This document shows, piece by piece, positions 12,859 to 26,023 of a stretch of DNA of 64,000 bases. The notes under the pieces were generated by a model. That model saw only the letters and a program-made list of their open reading frames with translations. It was not told the origin of the DNA and did no database searches. Location of the stretch: contig NC_081333.1 in the NCBI RefSeq assembly GCF_022539665.2, positions 7,376,971-7,440,970 on the forward strand, written 5' to 3'. The DNA is from Daphnia carinata. Taxonomy: Eukaryota > Arthropoda > Branchiopoda > Diplostraca > Daphniidae. Numbering within the stretch: position 1 is the stretch's first letter; each line of letters starts with the position of its first letter. A program made the position numbers and the translations under genes.

Positions 12859-14093
12859 TCTGTAATGAAAAACGAAGCGGCCAACACCACGGAACACAAA
12901 CGCCACTACGAGAAACCGCACCCAAACGGGGAACTTCTTTTCTTCTGAATTTTTCTTTTTCTTTTCTTCTTTTTTTTTTATCGGGACGCTATTTGAGCAA
13001 ACGACACTTTTAACACGAATGCTGCTGATGATTGACGCCTAGCCGCGAAACATTCAGCTGCACTACGGAAGAGAAAAGAGCGCGCACCGGTGATGATGCT
13101 CGACAGGCGTGAAATGGGCCGCGAATGATGAAGACGCCACCGAGCGGTTTGTACTTGAACGGCTTCATCTTCCCGCCATACGGAAGAGCATCGGGCTGAA
13201 TGGAGACTGAAAAAATAATCAGTGCTGCAGCCGCCGCTGCTGCCGCTTTGGCCACAACCGGTGAACGCCTCACAGGTCCTTGGGACCGCCGCCGTTGCCG
13301 CCGCAGCTCTTTTTTGGCTCCTCCTGCCACCGCTCCTCCTCGCTTCTGCTGATGATAATGACGACAATGATGAAGAACAGATCAGATGGCGTCGCATCAC
13401 CATCGCGCCATCATCGTTTCCTGCAAAAAGAAAGAACAAATTTCAACCCCCCAACAAAAAAAAAAAAAAAAAAAATGCGTTGGAGCGTTAGTTGAGGATT
13501 GAAATAAACTCAAATGAAAAAAAGCTGGCAATGTCGCCCCATCGTGAATCATGAAGGACCTATTACTATATTTAAACATTGTGATTTGTTTTGACGTGAG
13601 ATGAGTCCTACAAAGTTGCACTCCAGTTTGGAGTTAAATGAACAGACATGCGACTGTCGTAATCATAAAAGTCTTCTCCTGTTGTCTATTCCTTTTGTTT
13701 TTGTTCCTTTTCTTCTAACTGATTTTTGAACGGGCGGTTTGTCTGTCATGTGATTTAAAAAAAAAAAAAAAAAAAAAGAAAAGAAGGAAAAAGGCTTCCG
13801 TCCGTTAGGGAAGTTGGGATAGGAGACATGAGAACACATTAGCGTCGGGACATGAACTATTATCGCTCAGGACTCACCTCATCTCCGGAGAGTTAGCAAG
13901 TATATAGAGTCGAGCTTACGTCTATACGTAACGGGTCGAGAATCTCACCTACGCACCAAGTGTCACAGAACTATGTTGAATAGCGCATACTGGAGGAAAG
14001 AAAAATTTTAAAAGAAATAGAGAACGGATGAGGCAGGATGGAAGCAGGTTTCCGGCTCCCGCTTTTATATTTATACGAATTTCTTTTCGTGCA

Positions 14094-14125
14094 TTTTTTT
14101 TGTTTTTGTTTTTGTTTTTGTTTTT
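14094..14125. repeat. (TTTTTG)n hexanucleotide tract
   Basis: Four to five tandem TTTTTG units within a T-rich stretch. Confidence 0.8.
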
Positions 14126-14988
14126 CAAGTTCAATCGTTTTTTATTTATTTATTTACTTATTCTTTTTATCCGGCGGCGCCACTGTCTGCTGAGAGACGT
14201 CACGGTTCTTTGAGGTGTTAACAGACGCGAAAGATTTTGAAATATCCGCGCGAGCGGTCCCATTTCATTTGTATATATATTTTTTAATAGGAAAGAAAAA
14301 GATAAACTTGTGGGTTTTCTTGGAAGTAAGAGTTTCTTTTTTTTTTTTTTTTTTTTTGTTTTGTTTTACTTTTTATTTTTTTCTTTCGCCGATTGAGTGG
14401 ATAGTTCTATGTCTGGCCTTGCTGGCGAAATTGGACGGCGGACGTGTTGATCTGCGGGCGGCCGCCCCTTTGCTACACGGCCAAATAACAGCCATCACTT
14501 ATGTTATTTTTATCAATTTTCCCTGTCTCACTCTATTCCTATCTATTTTAGCCTATCGTCTCGTTCCGCTTTGCCGACTTGGCTCAAATCGTGTCTCCAA
14601 TGCCCCTCTGCGTTCAAACTATATCATTCGAGTTGGGAAGGTATATTGTTTTACGTTTCAGTCTTTTCTCGTCCGAGGTGGTCAAAACAAATAGACGAAA
14701 CGTGGAAAAACAGGATAGAAACACGAAACGCTTATTATTATTATTTCCGTTTGCGTCCGTTTCATCGTCCCTTGTTTATACCGAACTGGCGGTTCATCAG
14801 AATCGAAAACAACAACTCAAAGACGTGGTTAACATCATTTCTCTCCCTCCCCCCCCACCAAAAGAATACGAAACAAGCCGATATCTATACACGTAAACGT
14901 TATGAACTGTATTTGAACTGATGTTTTGCGATTGGTTGACGTGACAACACCTTGTGGCGCGCGTTCCCACCTCTTTGTTACGTTTCGT

Positions 14989-15011
14989 GTTCGTGACACG
15001 ATATCACGAAC
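14989..15011. repeat. 8-bp inverted repeat, 7-base spacer
   Basis: Arms GTTCGTGA and TCACGAAC flank CACGATA. No gene lies nearby. It could be a dimeric transcription-factor site or a chance hairpin. Confidence 0.6.
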
Positions 15012-16886
15012 GAGTCAAGATTCCGTTCGCAGCGGAAATGATGCTGTTGCAGCATGCCCAGTGCCAACGCACGCAAACGAGCCGTCTACGCAATATCGGT
15101 CATCCCGTCCCGTTTGGCTGGCCGTCTCCGGCCTGCGTATCGCCTGATCAGAGGCTCCAATTGCAAGACGAAAGAGATCGACCGATGGGCACGATATTGG
15201 GGTTTGGATTTTCATGGTAGTTTGGTATACATCGATCGCACGAACACGCAAGTTTCGCCTTGTGTTTTAGGTGTCGCATCCGGCGATTCTTCCAAGAAAG
15301 TTGTTTTTGGGTTTGTGTGTATTCACGTGAAACAAACAAATAAATAATAAAAAAAAAAAAGGGGGCAGCGCTGGAAAAATAATGGAAGCAATAAGGATTA
15401 ACAGGAGACACTATCGGATACTTCCTCCGGCATCTTCGCCATTCATTCCGCGCTCTGTTATTCAATGCGGGCAGCGAAAAAAACAAAACAAAACAAAACA
15501 CGTGTGACCCGTGTCACGATAGTGCGATCACCGGTCTCGCACGAACTTCCTCGCGCACTGATAGCCAAACGAATGTGAGGTGCAAATACGAGCAAAGCCA
15601 AAGGATGAGAAGAAGAATACCTCCTCATCCGGAAACGAGCGATCCCCCCCCCCTCCCACATCTGGTCGATTTCCATACTGACTTGAGTTCAGCTTCTCCA
15701 TTTTCGATTGTCGAGTTGTCTCTCATCGCATGTTGACCAAACAAAAATCTGCGGTGCAAAATTTCAGTTGAAATGCGTGTCTCTCTTTCTACTTCTACCG
15801 AGTACACATTTAAATCTTATCGTTCCATTGCTCATTGAATTGTAGCTATCATTCTCTTTCTCTCTCTCTCCAACTGATTAGTTTACACGCTCATGGGTCT
15901 GTCAACTTCTCGTATGAGACCGAATCAAAAGAAGAGAAGAGTGAGCTGGTTAATTTCAATGACAATATATCGAGTAGGGGGAACGATGTGACGCCATGTT
16001 CTAAGCAAATCACCTATGGAGCTATTGTCTGGCATTTTCCACAACACTTTTCTTCGTCATTTAACGCAAATGAAAACCTTTTGCATCCCACGGTTTTTTT
16101 TTTCTCTTTGTCTCTTTCGCATTTTGAGCTGTGGCTGCTGCTGCTACTGAGTGGTGTAACGTCGCCATGACAACCTCCCACGGTCATATCGATTAGAATT
16201 ACTCGTCCGCTTCGTTCCCCTCTGTCCCCCTCCACTTTCATTTTATTGCTTTTTCTTTTTTATTCTTTGGTTGTATACGCTCTTCATGTAAATGATGATT
16301 AGGTTGAAAAAAAAAATAATAAATAGAAAGTATAGCGGTTGGTGTGTGAAGGGGAGTCCACACACGCGGCTGCACTTGATGGATGACTGAGCCCGAAAGT
16401 CCTCAACAGAACGCCCCATTTTTTTATTTTCGTTTTCCCTTTGTTTCTTTTTTGAGTGTTAGCCTAGATAGGAAAAGGATTGTCGAGTATAGTTGTCCAT
16501 CAGAGTTGTTAAATGGACGCCGAATCATCAAAGGGAGGCAAAATTTCAATTATTATTCCTTCCCCGCGCAATTTGTTTGGTTTCATTCGTGAGAATAACA
16601 TTCAAATCAAAAATCAAACAAACGATTTTCGCATTGAATTGACGCCAATTTCATGTAAACCGATTTTTTGATTGGTTTAGTTTGCGCGGAAATGTGTCGT
16701 GTCGGGGGAAAAAAAAAGCGTTGGGTTACGAAAGTTGGTGGTGAATGAACGACTGCGAAGGGGGGGGGGGGTGAACCGTGCTTTCTTGGAACGGGGGAGG
16801 GCGTGTAGCAAGAAGCTTCAAGCGGAAAGTTTTCTGAACGTTCATTAACCGATGTGAGCTTAGTATATGGCAAAGGATGAGTGAAC

Positions 16887-16909
16887 GAGAGAGAGAGAGA
16901 GAGAGAGAG
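16887..16909. repeat. (GA)n microsatellite
   Basis: About eleven GA units followed by a G-rich run (GGGGGAGGGGGG). Confidence 0.85.
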
Positions 16910-19900
16910 GGGGGAGGGGGGTTTGTGAGTAGAGAAATAGACGCCACTATTTCAGGTATGCGGGAGAAGGGCAGACTCGGGTGGAGCGTTATTCAAATGA
17001 GGCGCGACAAGACGACACCACACGCGTGCACGCTCCTCCCTGCCAAAAAGGCAAAAAAAAAAAAAAAGAAAAAGGGAAAAGAAACGAGAGAACGGCACAC
17101 TCACACACACACACACATATACGAGGAGTCAACGAGACTGAACCGTACTGGGTAATGGTTTTTCGCCCTAAGCGGCTAATGAGCTGCCCTGACATTCCCT
17201 CTCTCATTCTGCCCGTCTGTCTCCTGATGTGTTGCTAGCGATCTTCCTCCTTCTTTTCCGTTTCGTCTTTGGCCGTGTTGTTTTGTTCCCCTCAGACACG
17301 CGCTTGCCTCCCACAGGCCGCCCATGTGAGCAAGAGAGTCATACTGAATTCCAGACGATTTGCTCGGTCATATACTGGAACACGACAACAACAGCAAGCC
17401 AAGAATGGAACAAACGACAAAATAAACGTGAAAAATTAAAAGAATTCAAGTCACATTTCGAAATGGCACTGAAACGTCGCTCGTTTTTCACTTTGAACGC
17501 TGTACCCTTTTTGTTTTGAAGTAAATGGGCAGCAAATAGATTCGTGGTTTGTTTGATATACCTCCCGAAGAGAAACAACATGAGTTAAAAAAAAAAAAAA
17601 ATCAAATAGCCTACATACGCCTTTCTTTTTTCATTTTAACCATTCCAGAAACTGAAAAACAAAATACTACCGACCGGCCAAACGCGTATCGGCAGCAGCT
17701 GTGTGTCGTTGCATAACACGGGGCCATAAATCCGCCAAGACACACGAGAACCCATAACCTTCAACACCCACAGTCCGTCCACACAGACGTACAGCTATTA
17801 CACGCATCACCTCATCTCGTTGGGTTTCGAGTCAATTTTGACTTCACGTGAACATTATTTTTCATTTTCAATCATTTCCTTTTCGTAAAATAAAAAGAAA
17901 TAAGCATGAAATCGTTTACCTGTTGGTGATTACTTGGGTTCTTCTTTCAAACGCAGATGTTTTCAATAATCCACTTGTGTTTATAAGCGATCGTTGCCAG
18001 TTCCACTGGATCACGCACTCGACAATATTCTCACGCCGGCGGATTCAAACCGTGCTATTATGTTTCGCACTCGTATACAACGTGGTCCATCTGTAGCACG
18101 TAACAGAAAATGTGTTTTTGCAATGCACGCAGAGATGAAAAAAAACAATTACAAACACGGAGTGTACAGTTTCTCTGTCGTTCTACCGGACTCGCTTCCT
18201 TCCTTTACTTCTATATGGTTCGTGCACGGCTGCTCGGTGCCGACTGACGTGATGACGCTCCGGCAATCGACGCTTGACTGTATGTGGCCGGCGAGCCGAG
18301 CACGAGAGTGAGAGAGAGAGTGTGCCAGAGGAAGGCGGAGGCAAATGGTGCAGGGGTTGGGTAGTGGGGTAGTATCGTGGTAATAGTAGCATGCTATAGT
18401 AGTAAACCAACGGTGTAGGTATATTTAAAAAGAAACGGTGCAAACGAAAAGGGGGGGGGGGGGGCATACATCTTCGTGTTGTTGGCCGTTTGTTTTTCAG
18501 TCAGTAAATCGACGACATTATTAGATAGCTCTCGCTTAAGGGAGACATACAAGCGTTTTCGTTCCAGACAAATGCGATGTTTTTTCAAACGTAATCCTCA
18601 ATAGTCTTTTTTTTTTCTTTATTAAGTTCAGTAAGTGGTGACTTTGTTGAGTCAACAGAAGCTCAACTGCTGCAAAGGCTACCCCCGAATGCAGGAGGAA
18701 TCGAACCCGTTCTTAAAATAGTGGGCGGCAAAGCCAATATGCATTAGTCGAGTCATTTATTATTCGCTGAAAAAATAAAAAGGCCGGTCACGTCAAAGTA
18801 CTTAAAGGAAGTGCATACAGTATAAATTTGAATGGTCCTATCGACGTTATTTTTGAAAAGGACATTGGGACAGTCACTCATTTATTTTATTTTTTTCGTT
18901 CAGAGTGGATAGTCATTGACCTTTTCGTCTTCTTATCTGCCCTAATGAATTGGATGGTCGCGGTGCTTGTTGTACATAGGAGAAAAGATATCACGTGACC
19001 ATTGCGCGCACTCGCCATTCGTTTCGGACACCTTATCGTTTACACCGTCACACGTACAATTGTATACCAGAGTAGTGTGTGTGCGTATTATAATGACTCT
19101 CTGTTTTATGAGGCGTGTGTCAAATGCACGAACTGCCGTGACGTCAGCCGTTGCTGCACGTATCGATTTTAATTTTTTGATGGGTGCAGATCGAACCCGA
19201 TCGAACTTCATGCACAGACAACAGCGAAAATCTTCAACAGTCGGATTAAAAAGAAAAAAGAAAAGAGAAATATGGGACGACTCTTTAATTAGAAATCTTT
19301 TGTTGTCTCGATTTCTGTTGGTTATCAGCTCGTCTGTCGCACAACTTCTGAAGTGGGTTTATTCCGTGGACTACGTGAGAGACGTGAAGATAGAAATACG
19401 AACTCAGTTTTCGGGTAGAGTGACAACAACGGGACGTTAGATGTGAAATGATGAAACAAAGTTAACAGTAAACCCTCTCGCCGTTCCCCGTTACTTTTGT
19501 TTTTGATGATAAGGTTTGTCCACTTCCGACAGATTTCACTTATCTCTCCGGAGATGTATATATGTACTCGAGAAGTTCCAGTTACAAAAGCGGTAAAAAA
19601 CGCTATTTCATCTTCTGTTTGTTTTGTTTGTTTTTTTTTCTTCTTGGAAGGAAAAATGGCAGACTCATCCGGAAGTCTTTTAAAATTGATTTTCAGAAAC
19701 GCGTGGAAAACAAAACATTTGTAACAATTATTTTTCGAAGGGGAAACGGAACTAGAATTTTAAAAAGAAATCCGTCCGGAAAACAGGAAGGAATTCGCTC
19801 GCTGTGAAACGATTTGTTCCTGAACCAGGTGTTTCTGGGTCCGAGTTCCGACGGTCCATTTCACTGTCGGATGAGACGCGTGCCCATAAGTATCCAAAGA

Positions 19901-21534
19901 GGGAAGGGAAAGTTGATTGTAGGCTTGAAACGGACAGTGAGGGTAGCAGAAGGGCGGATGTTCCATTTTTATTTTCTTTGTCTGATCCAGCATCACTTCC
20001 GCTACCAATTCTGTCGTATTCCGCTTATACGCTTTGTCCCGTTTCTACACGCTATATCCGTACCAAGAAACTACTTCCGTTTTTGATTAGATCCGCACTA
20101 CTTTTTTTTTCTTTCCATCGGATAATCGATTACGAGAAATGAGTGTGTGTAACGTTGTCATCTTTTGAATCGGAAGGAGTTAAAAAAAAAAAAAAAGGAA
20201 CTGCTCCGACAAAGAAGCGGAAAATTAAGTCACATCATTTATCTCAACAGGATATGCAATAAACGAGCATACACTGCAATGGGAAACTATCTCGCTCTTC
20301 TGATGAAATCATCACCTGGAGTCTTTTATCCTTGTTTGTTCTACCGTCAAATGACGGTTACACAGGCCTATAAAGATAGGGCATAGAAGAAGAGCCAAAT
20401 GCATATGCATATGTTTACCTTTTTGTTGGGAAAGAGAGTGGGGGCGGCTGGTAGTTTTGGGACCGCGAAATTGGTTCATGCTGGTTAGAGTTCCAGCACT
20501 TTTCGGAAATGTGAACAAAATAGGCAGGACAGGTAAGACAGACCTGAAATTTGACAGTGTGGTGGGGATGAGGTTAATCATGTGGGCAGGTGACAACTAG
20601 TCGTCTAGCATTCGTTGTTGTTTGTACCCGAATCGTTTCTTTTTTTTTTTTCAAACTTTCTCTGTACAACTGTTGAGGTTCAGGGTTTTTAGGCCTAAAT
20701 GAGTCCTGTTTGTTGGCTTCACATGTACACCTGAGGGTTTTACGGGTGAAAGGGTCAAATCGATCCAAAACGGGGAGGTACAATTGACAGAGCCACAACG
20801 TTTTACTACCATTCGAAACCCTCTGTAAACGTCTATTGACGTTTGCAAAATAATTCTTCTTTTGTAAGAGACGAACGCGTCTTTGGCACCGATGTAACTT
20901 GAGCCGAATAGCAAAAAGTCTTGATGTCTAAGACGGGCGCCATACAAGTTTTGAAGAAGCCGTCATTGTGGTATTACTACGATTAATCCCGTTGAAACAC
21001 TTGAAAGCGATGGTGCGTGTATATGTGTGTTTGATACATATAGATTTTTCCCGAACCATATTATTTTTTTCCCCTTCTACTTTTTCTTTTTTTAACGCGA
21101 GGGGAGTACGGAGTCCGACCCACCTGGCAGCGGCCGGCACACGCTGACCACATGTTTCCTCCATAAAGCAGGTGCGCCACTCTCTCTTTTTTGCTCCCCA
21201 CGCTCGAAAAAAAAAAAGAATACAATTTTTTGATACATTTCCACCAACCCTCGTGAGTGCATTGGTAAGGTGAACGGTTTCTGCATTAACCTAACCAATG
21301 GACAGGTGTGGGCATATCAAGAGCACGAAAAGGGAGGCATGAAACGAACTGCTACCTACTGAAGGATTAATCCGTCGAATTATGAAGTTCTGCTCGGCAT
21401 CCGGTTTTAATTGAACGCGCTCCCCATAACCACGAAGGGGAACAAAAAACAAAAAAAAAAACATTTCACTGTCAAAGGGGTCGTTTTGTTAGGAATGGGA
21501 GACACCGTGATAATCCGATCACCTTTCATTTCGT

Positions 21535-21540
21535 TTTATT
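21535..21540 (-). terminator. Candidate poly(A) signal of the Ly6-like gene
   Basis: AATAAA on the minus strand, about 240 bp beyond the Ly6-like stop codon at 21780. The match is exact; use of this signal is inferred. Confidence 0.4.
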
Positions 21541-21779
21541 TTTCCATCCACAACCGTGAAAAAAAAATACTACTGTGCTATTCCCTGACGACACGCGACC
21601 CAACATTTGTATTTATCGTAGTCGTCACGATGAATTATAATCTATAAGATACGGTTAAGACAAAATGTGAAAGAACGGTTGGGAAAAAGTGGACGGAATA
21701 TGTAATTCAGACTGTCAAACAGGCGTGAAAAAATGCTCACATAGTTGCATCACTCAGATCATTTTTAAAGGAGGTAATT

Positions 21780-22388
21780 TCAAAAATGCAACCAATTGGA
21801 AGCATAGGCTGCTACAGAGACAAGGATCATCATCATGGCTGATATTGCGGGCTTCCCCACAGAATTGCAGAACTGGTCGAAATCACAGAAACAGAATGTT
21901 GTGTTGTCATAGTAGTTCCTACAGGAAAACAACAGAAATAAAAAATGTTGCTTGAAAATTTCTGAAGATGCCTTACCTCTTGATGTCTAGCTCATCAATG
22001 TCATTGAAAACATACTGGGCTAGCCTGACATCTCTGGCTGCAGGACGGCACCCTTCGTAAATATCTGCAGGAATGTCTCTCCGGATACCCTGGATGGAAC
22101 TAAGACAATCACGTGTGATGATTTCTTCTGCACCTTTCCTTTCTACGATTTTGACGCATTTGTCATTGGGGTCTGGGCAGGTGTATGACCAATGCCACCT
22201 CCAGTCAAAATCCTTTCCACAGCCAGGGTGTGTGCTGACACATTTGTAACACCATAGTCCCAAACCTTGAGCTTGAACTGGCAAAGTGCAATTTTTAAAA
22301 TAGCAATATTTTGAGTACCATAAAAAGATTTCAACTTACATGTGGATAAACCAATTACAAGGCAATATAAAAGAAATACAACACGCAT
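21780..22388 (-). CDS. GPI-anchored Ly6/uPAR-like protein
   Basis: Three minus-strand exons, 22388-22340, 22277-21977 and 21918-21780, join in phase to 489 nt (162 aa). Residues 1-16 or so are a signal peptide. The mature chain starts near the CYKC motif (C26, C29), continues with further cysteines, and ends in the family-typical C-N (C134-N135) after a CFCDFDQFC segment. An N-glycosylation sequon (NTT) lies at about N122. The last 20 or so residues are hydrophobic with small residues before them, as in a GPI-addition signal. Ly6 proteins form a three-finger fold on the outer membrane leaflet; arthropod members act in septate junctions, channel regulation and tracheal or neural function. I cannot assign it to a named subfamily. 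Donors GTAAGT and GTAAGG and both acceptors are good. Start: the first ATG before the signal peptide. Confidence 0.85.
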
Positions 22389-25300
22389 TTTAATAAAACG
22401 AATATGTTAAGAAAACTTGAAAACAAAACGTTAAAAAAACATGAATTGGGCGTCGACAAAAAACACACCATCTAGTGGCAAAAACTATTACCAATAGGTT
22501 CTATAGACATCTACTGTTACTCGTCAAAATTGTAATTGACAAATTTTACGCAATAACCCAGCAATGCTTAACGTTTTACACAAAAAAGATAATTACATTA
22601 AATTTTTATTCTGTTAAGGTTAATTTATGACAAGTTTATTTGAAGAAAGTTTTATTATACTGGCAAATATGTCTGAGACCACGCTATAGCGTCGCCTTGT
22701 AGTGGGATAGAGTACTAAGTTCTTGGCTGTCGTGAAAAAACGAAAAAGAATGAAAGGCGATGAGGCACAATCAAGTTGTTTTCTGAACCAGTGCCTCATA
22801 TTGAATGTGTCTTACATAGATGACTACGGTTGTTTCAAAAGGAACTGTAATGTAAAAATATGCAAATGCTTGTGTGTGACAACTTTGCTTTGTATGCAGA
22901 AAAATACCCGTATTTCACCACGAAAGTTAATTAATATTCCTTGTGTCCATTCTCGGGAAAAAGGATGGAGGGATAATATAATACTGGTCATTCCAGTCAG
23001 TACGAGATTCAAAGCAAAACATCGTTCTGATGCCTCATCTACCTAGAATTGCTTTTATGTAACTATTCATTCTTTCGCCATTGTGCAACACTTGTGCCCC
23101 CTACGTTTTGATACTGCGCAGTTGGCTATTTCGCTTCGAGAACTAAAATTAACTGACATGTTTGCAAGTATTGTATGTAAAAATAATGGATGGATACGGG
23201 TAAACTTGTAACACTTTAGAGGGTTTTGAGAAATCTACCTGGCACACAGATCCCTGAGGCGGACATAGTTAAGAATTTAAAGTACGTACTGTGAAAGCTA
23301 GACAAAGGGCAAAACTTGAGCAGAGGTATAGAGTGTGGGGGATGTGAATTCCTCAAGGTACCGAAACAGAAAACGAATAGCTGGTGGATTTGTTTAATCT
23401 ATTTGTTCCATCGGATTCATTTTTATCTTTGTTTTGATTTTAACAGTGGCAAAATCTTTTTTGCTAAAAGCTATTTGAAATGTATTATAATTATGAGCAT
23501 CTCAGAGAATTATTAATGTGAATAGGTGGCGCTGGCCTCAATTTCGTGGGTAAACAGTAACCCCAATCTGCCGACTGAAAATCTTTCCGACAATCGTACC
23601 CTATATAGAGTTACTACCGCGTCGTTACGAAGAAGTGCTCAAGCTCATCCCCGAAAATGATGTATGACTACTAGGAAAATAACTGTGCGAGTACCAGCGA
23701 ATTGCTAATTTCATCCAGATAACCTTTGACTGACAGAACAGTCAATTAGTTCGTATGGATTCTTCAAAGCAAAGCTATACGAATTACCTGGCAACAGCCC
23801 CTTTTTGATATCTCCGATTACTAAAGGAAAGCATATTACTTTTGATTTTTGATCTTTTGGTCTAAATTTCTGTCACCTTTTTCAATCGATAATGACATGC
23901 GTACTAAACCGTCCCACAATCATCGTGATTCAGTCGAGCGAGTTATTTGTCCATGGTACTTTATTAGTTCTATGAAGGAATCCTTGTGCAAAGTTATCCT
24001 GCCTAGCTATATCGTTGTTACAGGAAACAAAATTTACCAAGAGAAATTGAGAACTTCTGAATGTGTGATAGTAACTTTGCACGAATTTACTGGCTGAAGA
24101 AAGCCATGCATTCGATATCGAGACGAATAATTTGAATTTCGTTCACGGTTTCTGAACGGTATATCACATCATTGGTCATGGCGCGTAAAATAGAATCTTT
24201 CTTGTACCTAACATCAATTAAATTCTGCTCAGACCTGCAAATAAAAAAAAAACACTTTGTTTCTGAATCCAAAAGCATGGAGCTTTTAAGAAGGAAATAA
24301 CAAATTATTTTACTCGAAATCTATTATTGCCGGTAGTAAGCGGAATATAACGGCCTTAATTGTGATCTGAATACATAATCCCCCGTTAACTACAAAGCTC
24401 CCCATAACCATTATTATCAAGTCGTAACACATGTAATGCACTGCCAGTTCTACAGTAGAAAGAAGCATGTTTATTTTAAATTATATATCGTCTTGTTGCT
24501 GAGTGCAAATACCAACTAAAGAGTAATTACCTGGCTAGTTGAATTAAATAGGGCTCTATTTCATTTCGTAAAAGTGTTACTTTAAATTTAACAAACGCTG
24601 CAATAAACAAACAGGAAGCGATTTTTTTCCTCTGAATATTGCAGCGTTCACGAACTCCCGTAAGCAAAAATGATGCGACAACGTGGGACGCAACCTGAAT
24701 TTCAACTTCGACAGCCCGCCAAGAGATGGAAAGCGCATAATAAAGCAGTTATCGCTGCTGCCAACTAACGACAACAACATGAAACATATAATGAAAAAAT
24801 AGTTTAGAATAAATTTTATCTGTGCTTTGTCACCTTTTCGACCACTTTATGCTAACTTAAGTTTTTTTTTTCTGGATTACGGTGGTACAGAGAACTAGTA
24901 TGAACAATCTAACGTGAAAACTCTTTTTGACAAAGACTCAAGCATAATGCGTGAACTGTCACCACAAATAGGAATTCACTCGTGTATCGTATGACATGTA
25001 TAAACCACACACGAGTGTCACAACACTTGGACGTTCTGGTAAACATTATACTTAGTATGGTTTCTGTGAAGGAGCCAGAACAAATGTCTATTCCTGCCAG
25101 TTGAAAATTGGTTAGGTATACAGGCTCACGAGATCTTAATGGCAGCCATAAACAGGAAAGACGAATTGCAATAAATCACTTATAAAACCAGTTTAGTTTA
25201 TTATAAAGCGGATATTGCTGATTTCTCACGAGATAATCACATAGTACACCATAAACGTGGTTCTGATATGACGATACGAGTCTTTACGTGTTGAATATCG

Positions 25301-26023
25301 CTGACAAAAGCTTTTTTGGTTATGTAAAATCTCTACCCCATTAAGACATCATTACAAATAGATAGTACAATGAAACAACGAAAGAATTAAACTCGTAACA
25401 TTCGTAGGCTAAGTTTTACAAGATCGAAAAATTTTATTGCAATTTGGGAATTCTTCTTTTCAGTGAATCGGACGCAGTGCTAAAAACGTGGTCCAGACAG
25501 GAAAGGGAAGGGAAAAATGGACAGAAAAGAGGGGTAAAAATGCCCGCGAAAAAATGTTTCAACGGCTTTTCCATCGATTTTCGTGATCGATTGTTAAACT
25601 ACCTTGCCTTCTGTAACGTCCGGTTTTATTTCAGAATTTCCATTGATGGTTCAAGTAGAACAACCTATTCCTGGTGTTAGTTTTGAAAATTTCTTTTGAT
25701 AGTTATAACCCATCGTTTTTTAATTGATCGAAGGCCTTGTTCTTTTTCTCATGCTACAGCTCAATGGCGAGTAAATCGATTGGTAAGCCTGATGCGACTT
25801 TAGCGCCGCCAGTTGTTGGCGTCCACAACCTAAAAAATACCCGGCATTTCGAGATCGAACGTGTATACAGCGAGTCCCTTCCATTCGTGCAGCGCCTTCC
25901 GTCAGACTAACAAGTGTGCAGACCACTAGTAACACGGGCTGACTAAGTTCTCCTACACACTGAAATTTGAACACTTTTTTTAAATCTCTACTTTAACAGC
26001 AAGCAGTGTATTTGTAATCTAAA
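22389..26023. other. Intergenic: Ly6-like gene to prothymosin-like gene
   Basis: About 3.6 kb between divergent genes, A/T-rich, with only short unconvincing frames. A 9-bp inverted repeat sits at 24977-25017. The last 300 bp before 26,024 should hold the promoter of the acidic protein gene; I see no TATA box at a convincing spacing there. Confidence 0.5.
24977..25017. repeat. 9-bp inverted repeat with 23-base loop
   Basis: Arms CACTCGTGT (24977-24985) and ACACGAGTG (25009-25017), in intergenic DNA. No flanking direct repeats or transposon coding were seen. Confidence 0.5.

Larger units (their letters stand above)
12027..21779. other. Gene-poor interval between NELL and the Ly6-like gene
   Basis: About 9.8 kb with no gene that I recognise. 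It holds the 5' side of NELL (promoter and possible 5' UTR exon not located), long A, T and G homopolymers (24 A at 12133-12156, a long G run near 18450), TG, GA and CA dinucleotide tracts, a TTTTTG tandem tract at 14094-14125 and an inverted repeat at 14989-15011. Many open frames are translations of these tracts. One minus-strand frame at 13330-13010, with a hydrophobic Ala-rich segment, is discussed as a finding. Confidence 0.5.

Noticed and set aside
18690-18765. tRNA-like stretch on the minus strand (GGGTTCGATTCC and complementary AATGCA/TGCATT ends)
   Set aside because: The T-stem has mismatches, the distance between the ends is only about 58 nt and no proper anticodon arm can be drawn. 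Treated as coincidence.
22389-25700. Search for transposable elements in gene-poor parts
   Set aside because: Only short inverted repeats were found; no transposase or reverse-transcriptase motifs, long terminal repeats or target-site duplications were visible by eye.
25720-25974. Minus-strand frame with hydrophobic start next to the prothymosin-like promoter
   Set aside because: It begins with GTG rather than ATG, has no family match and is probably chance; a divergent transcript cannot be excluded.
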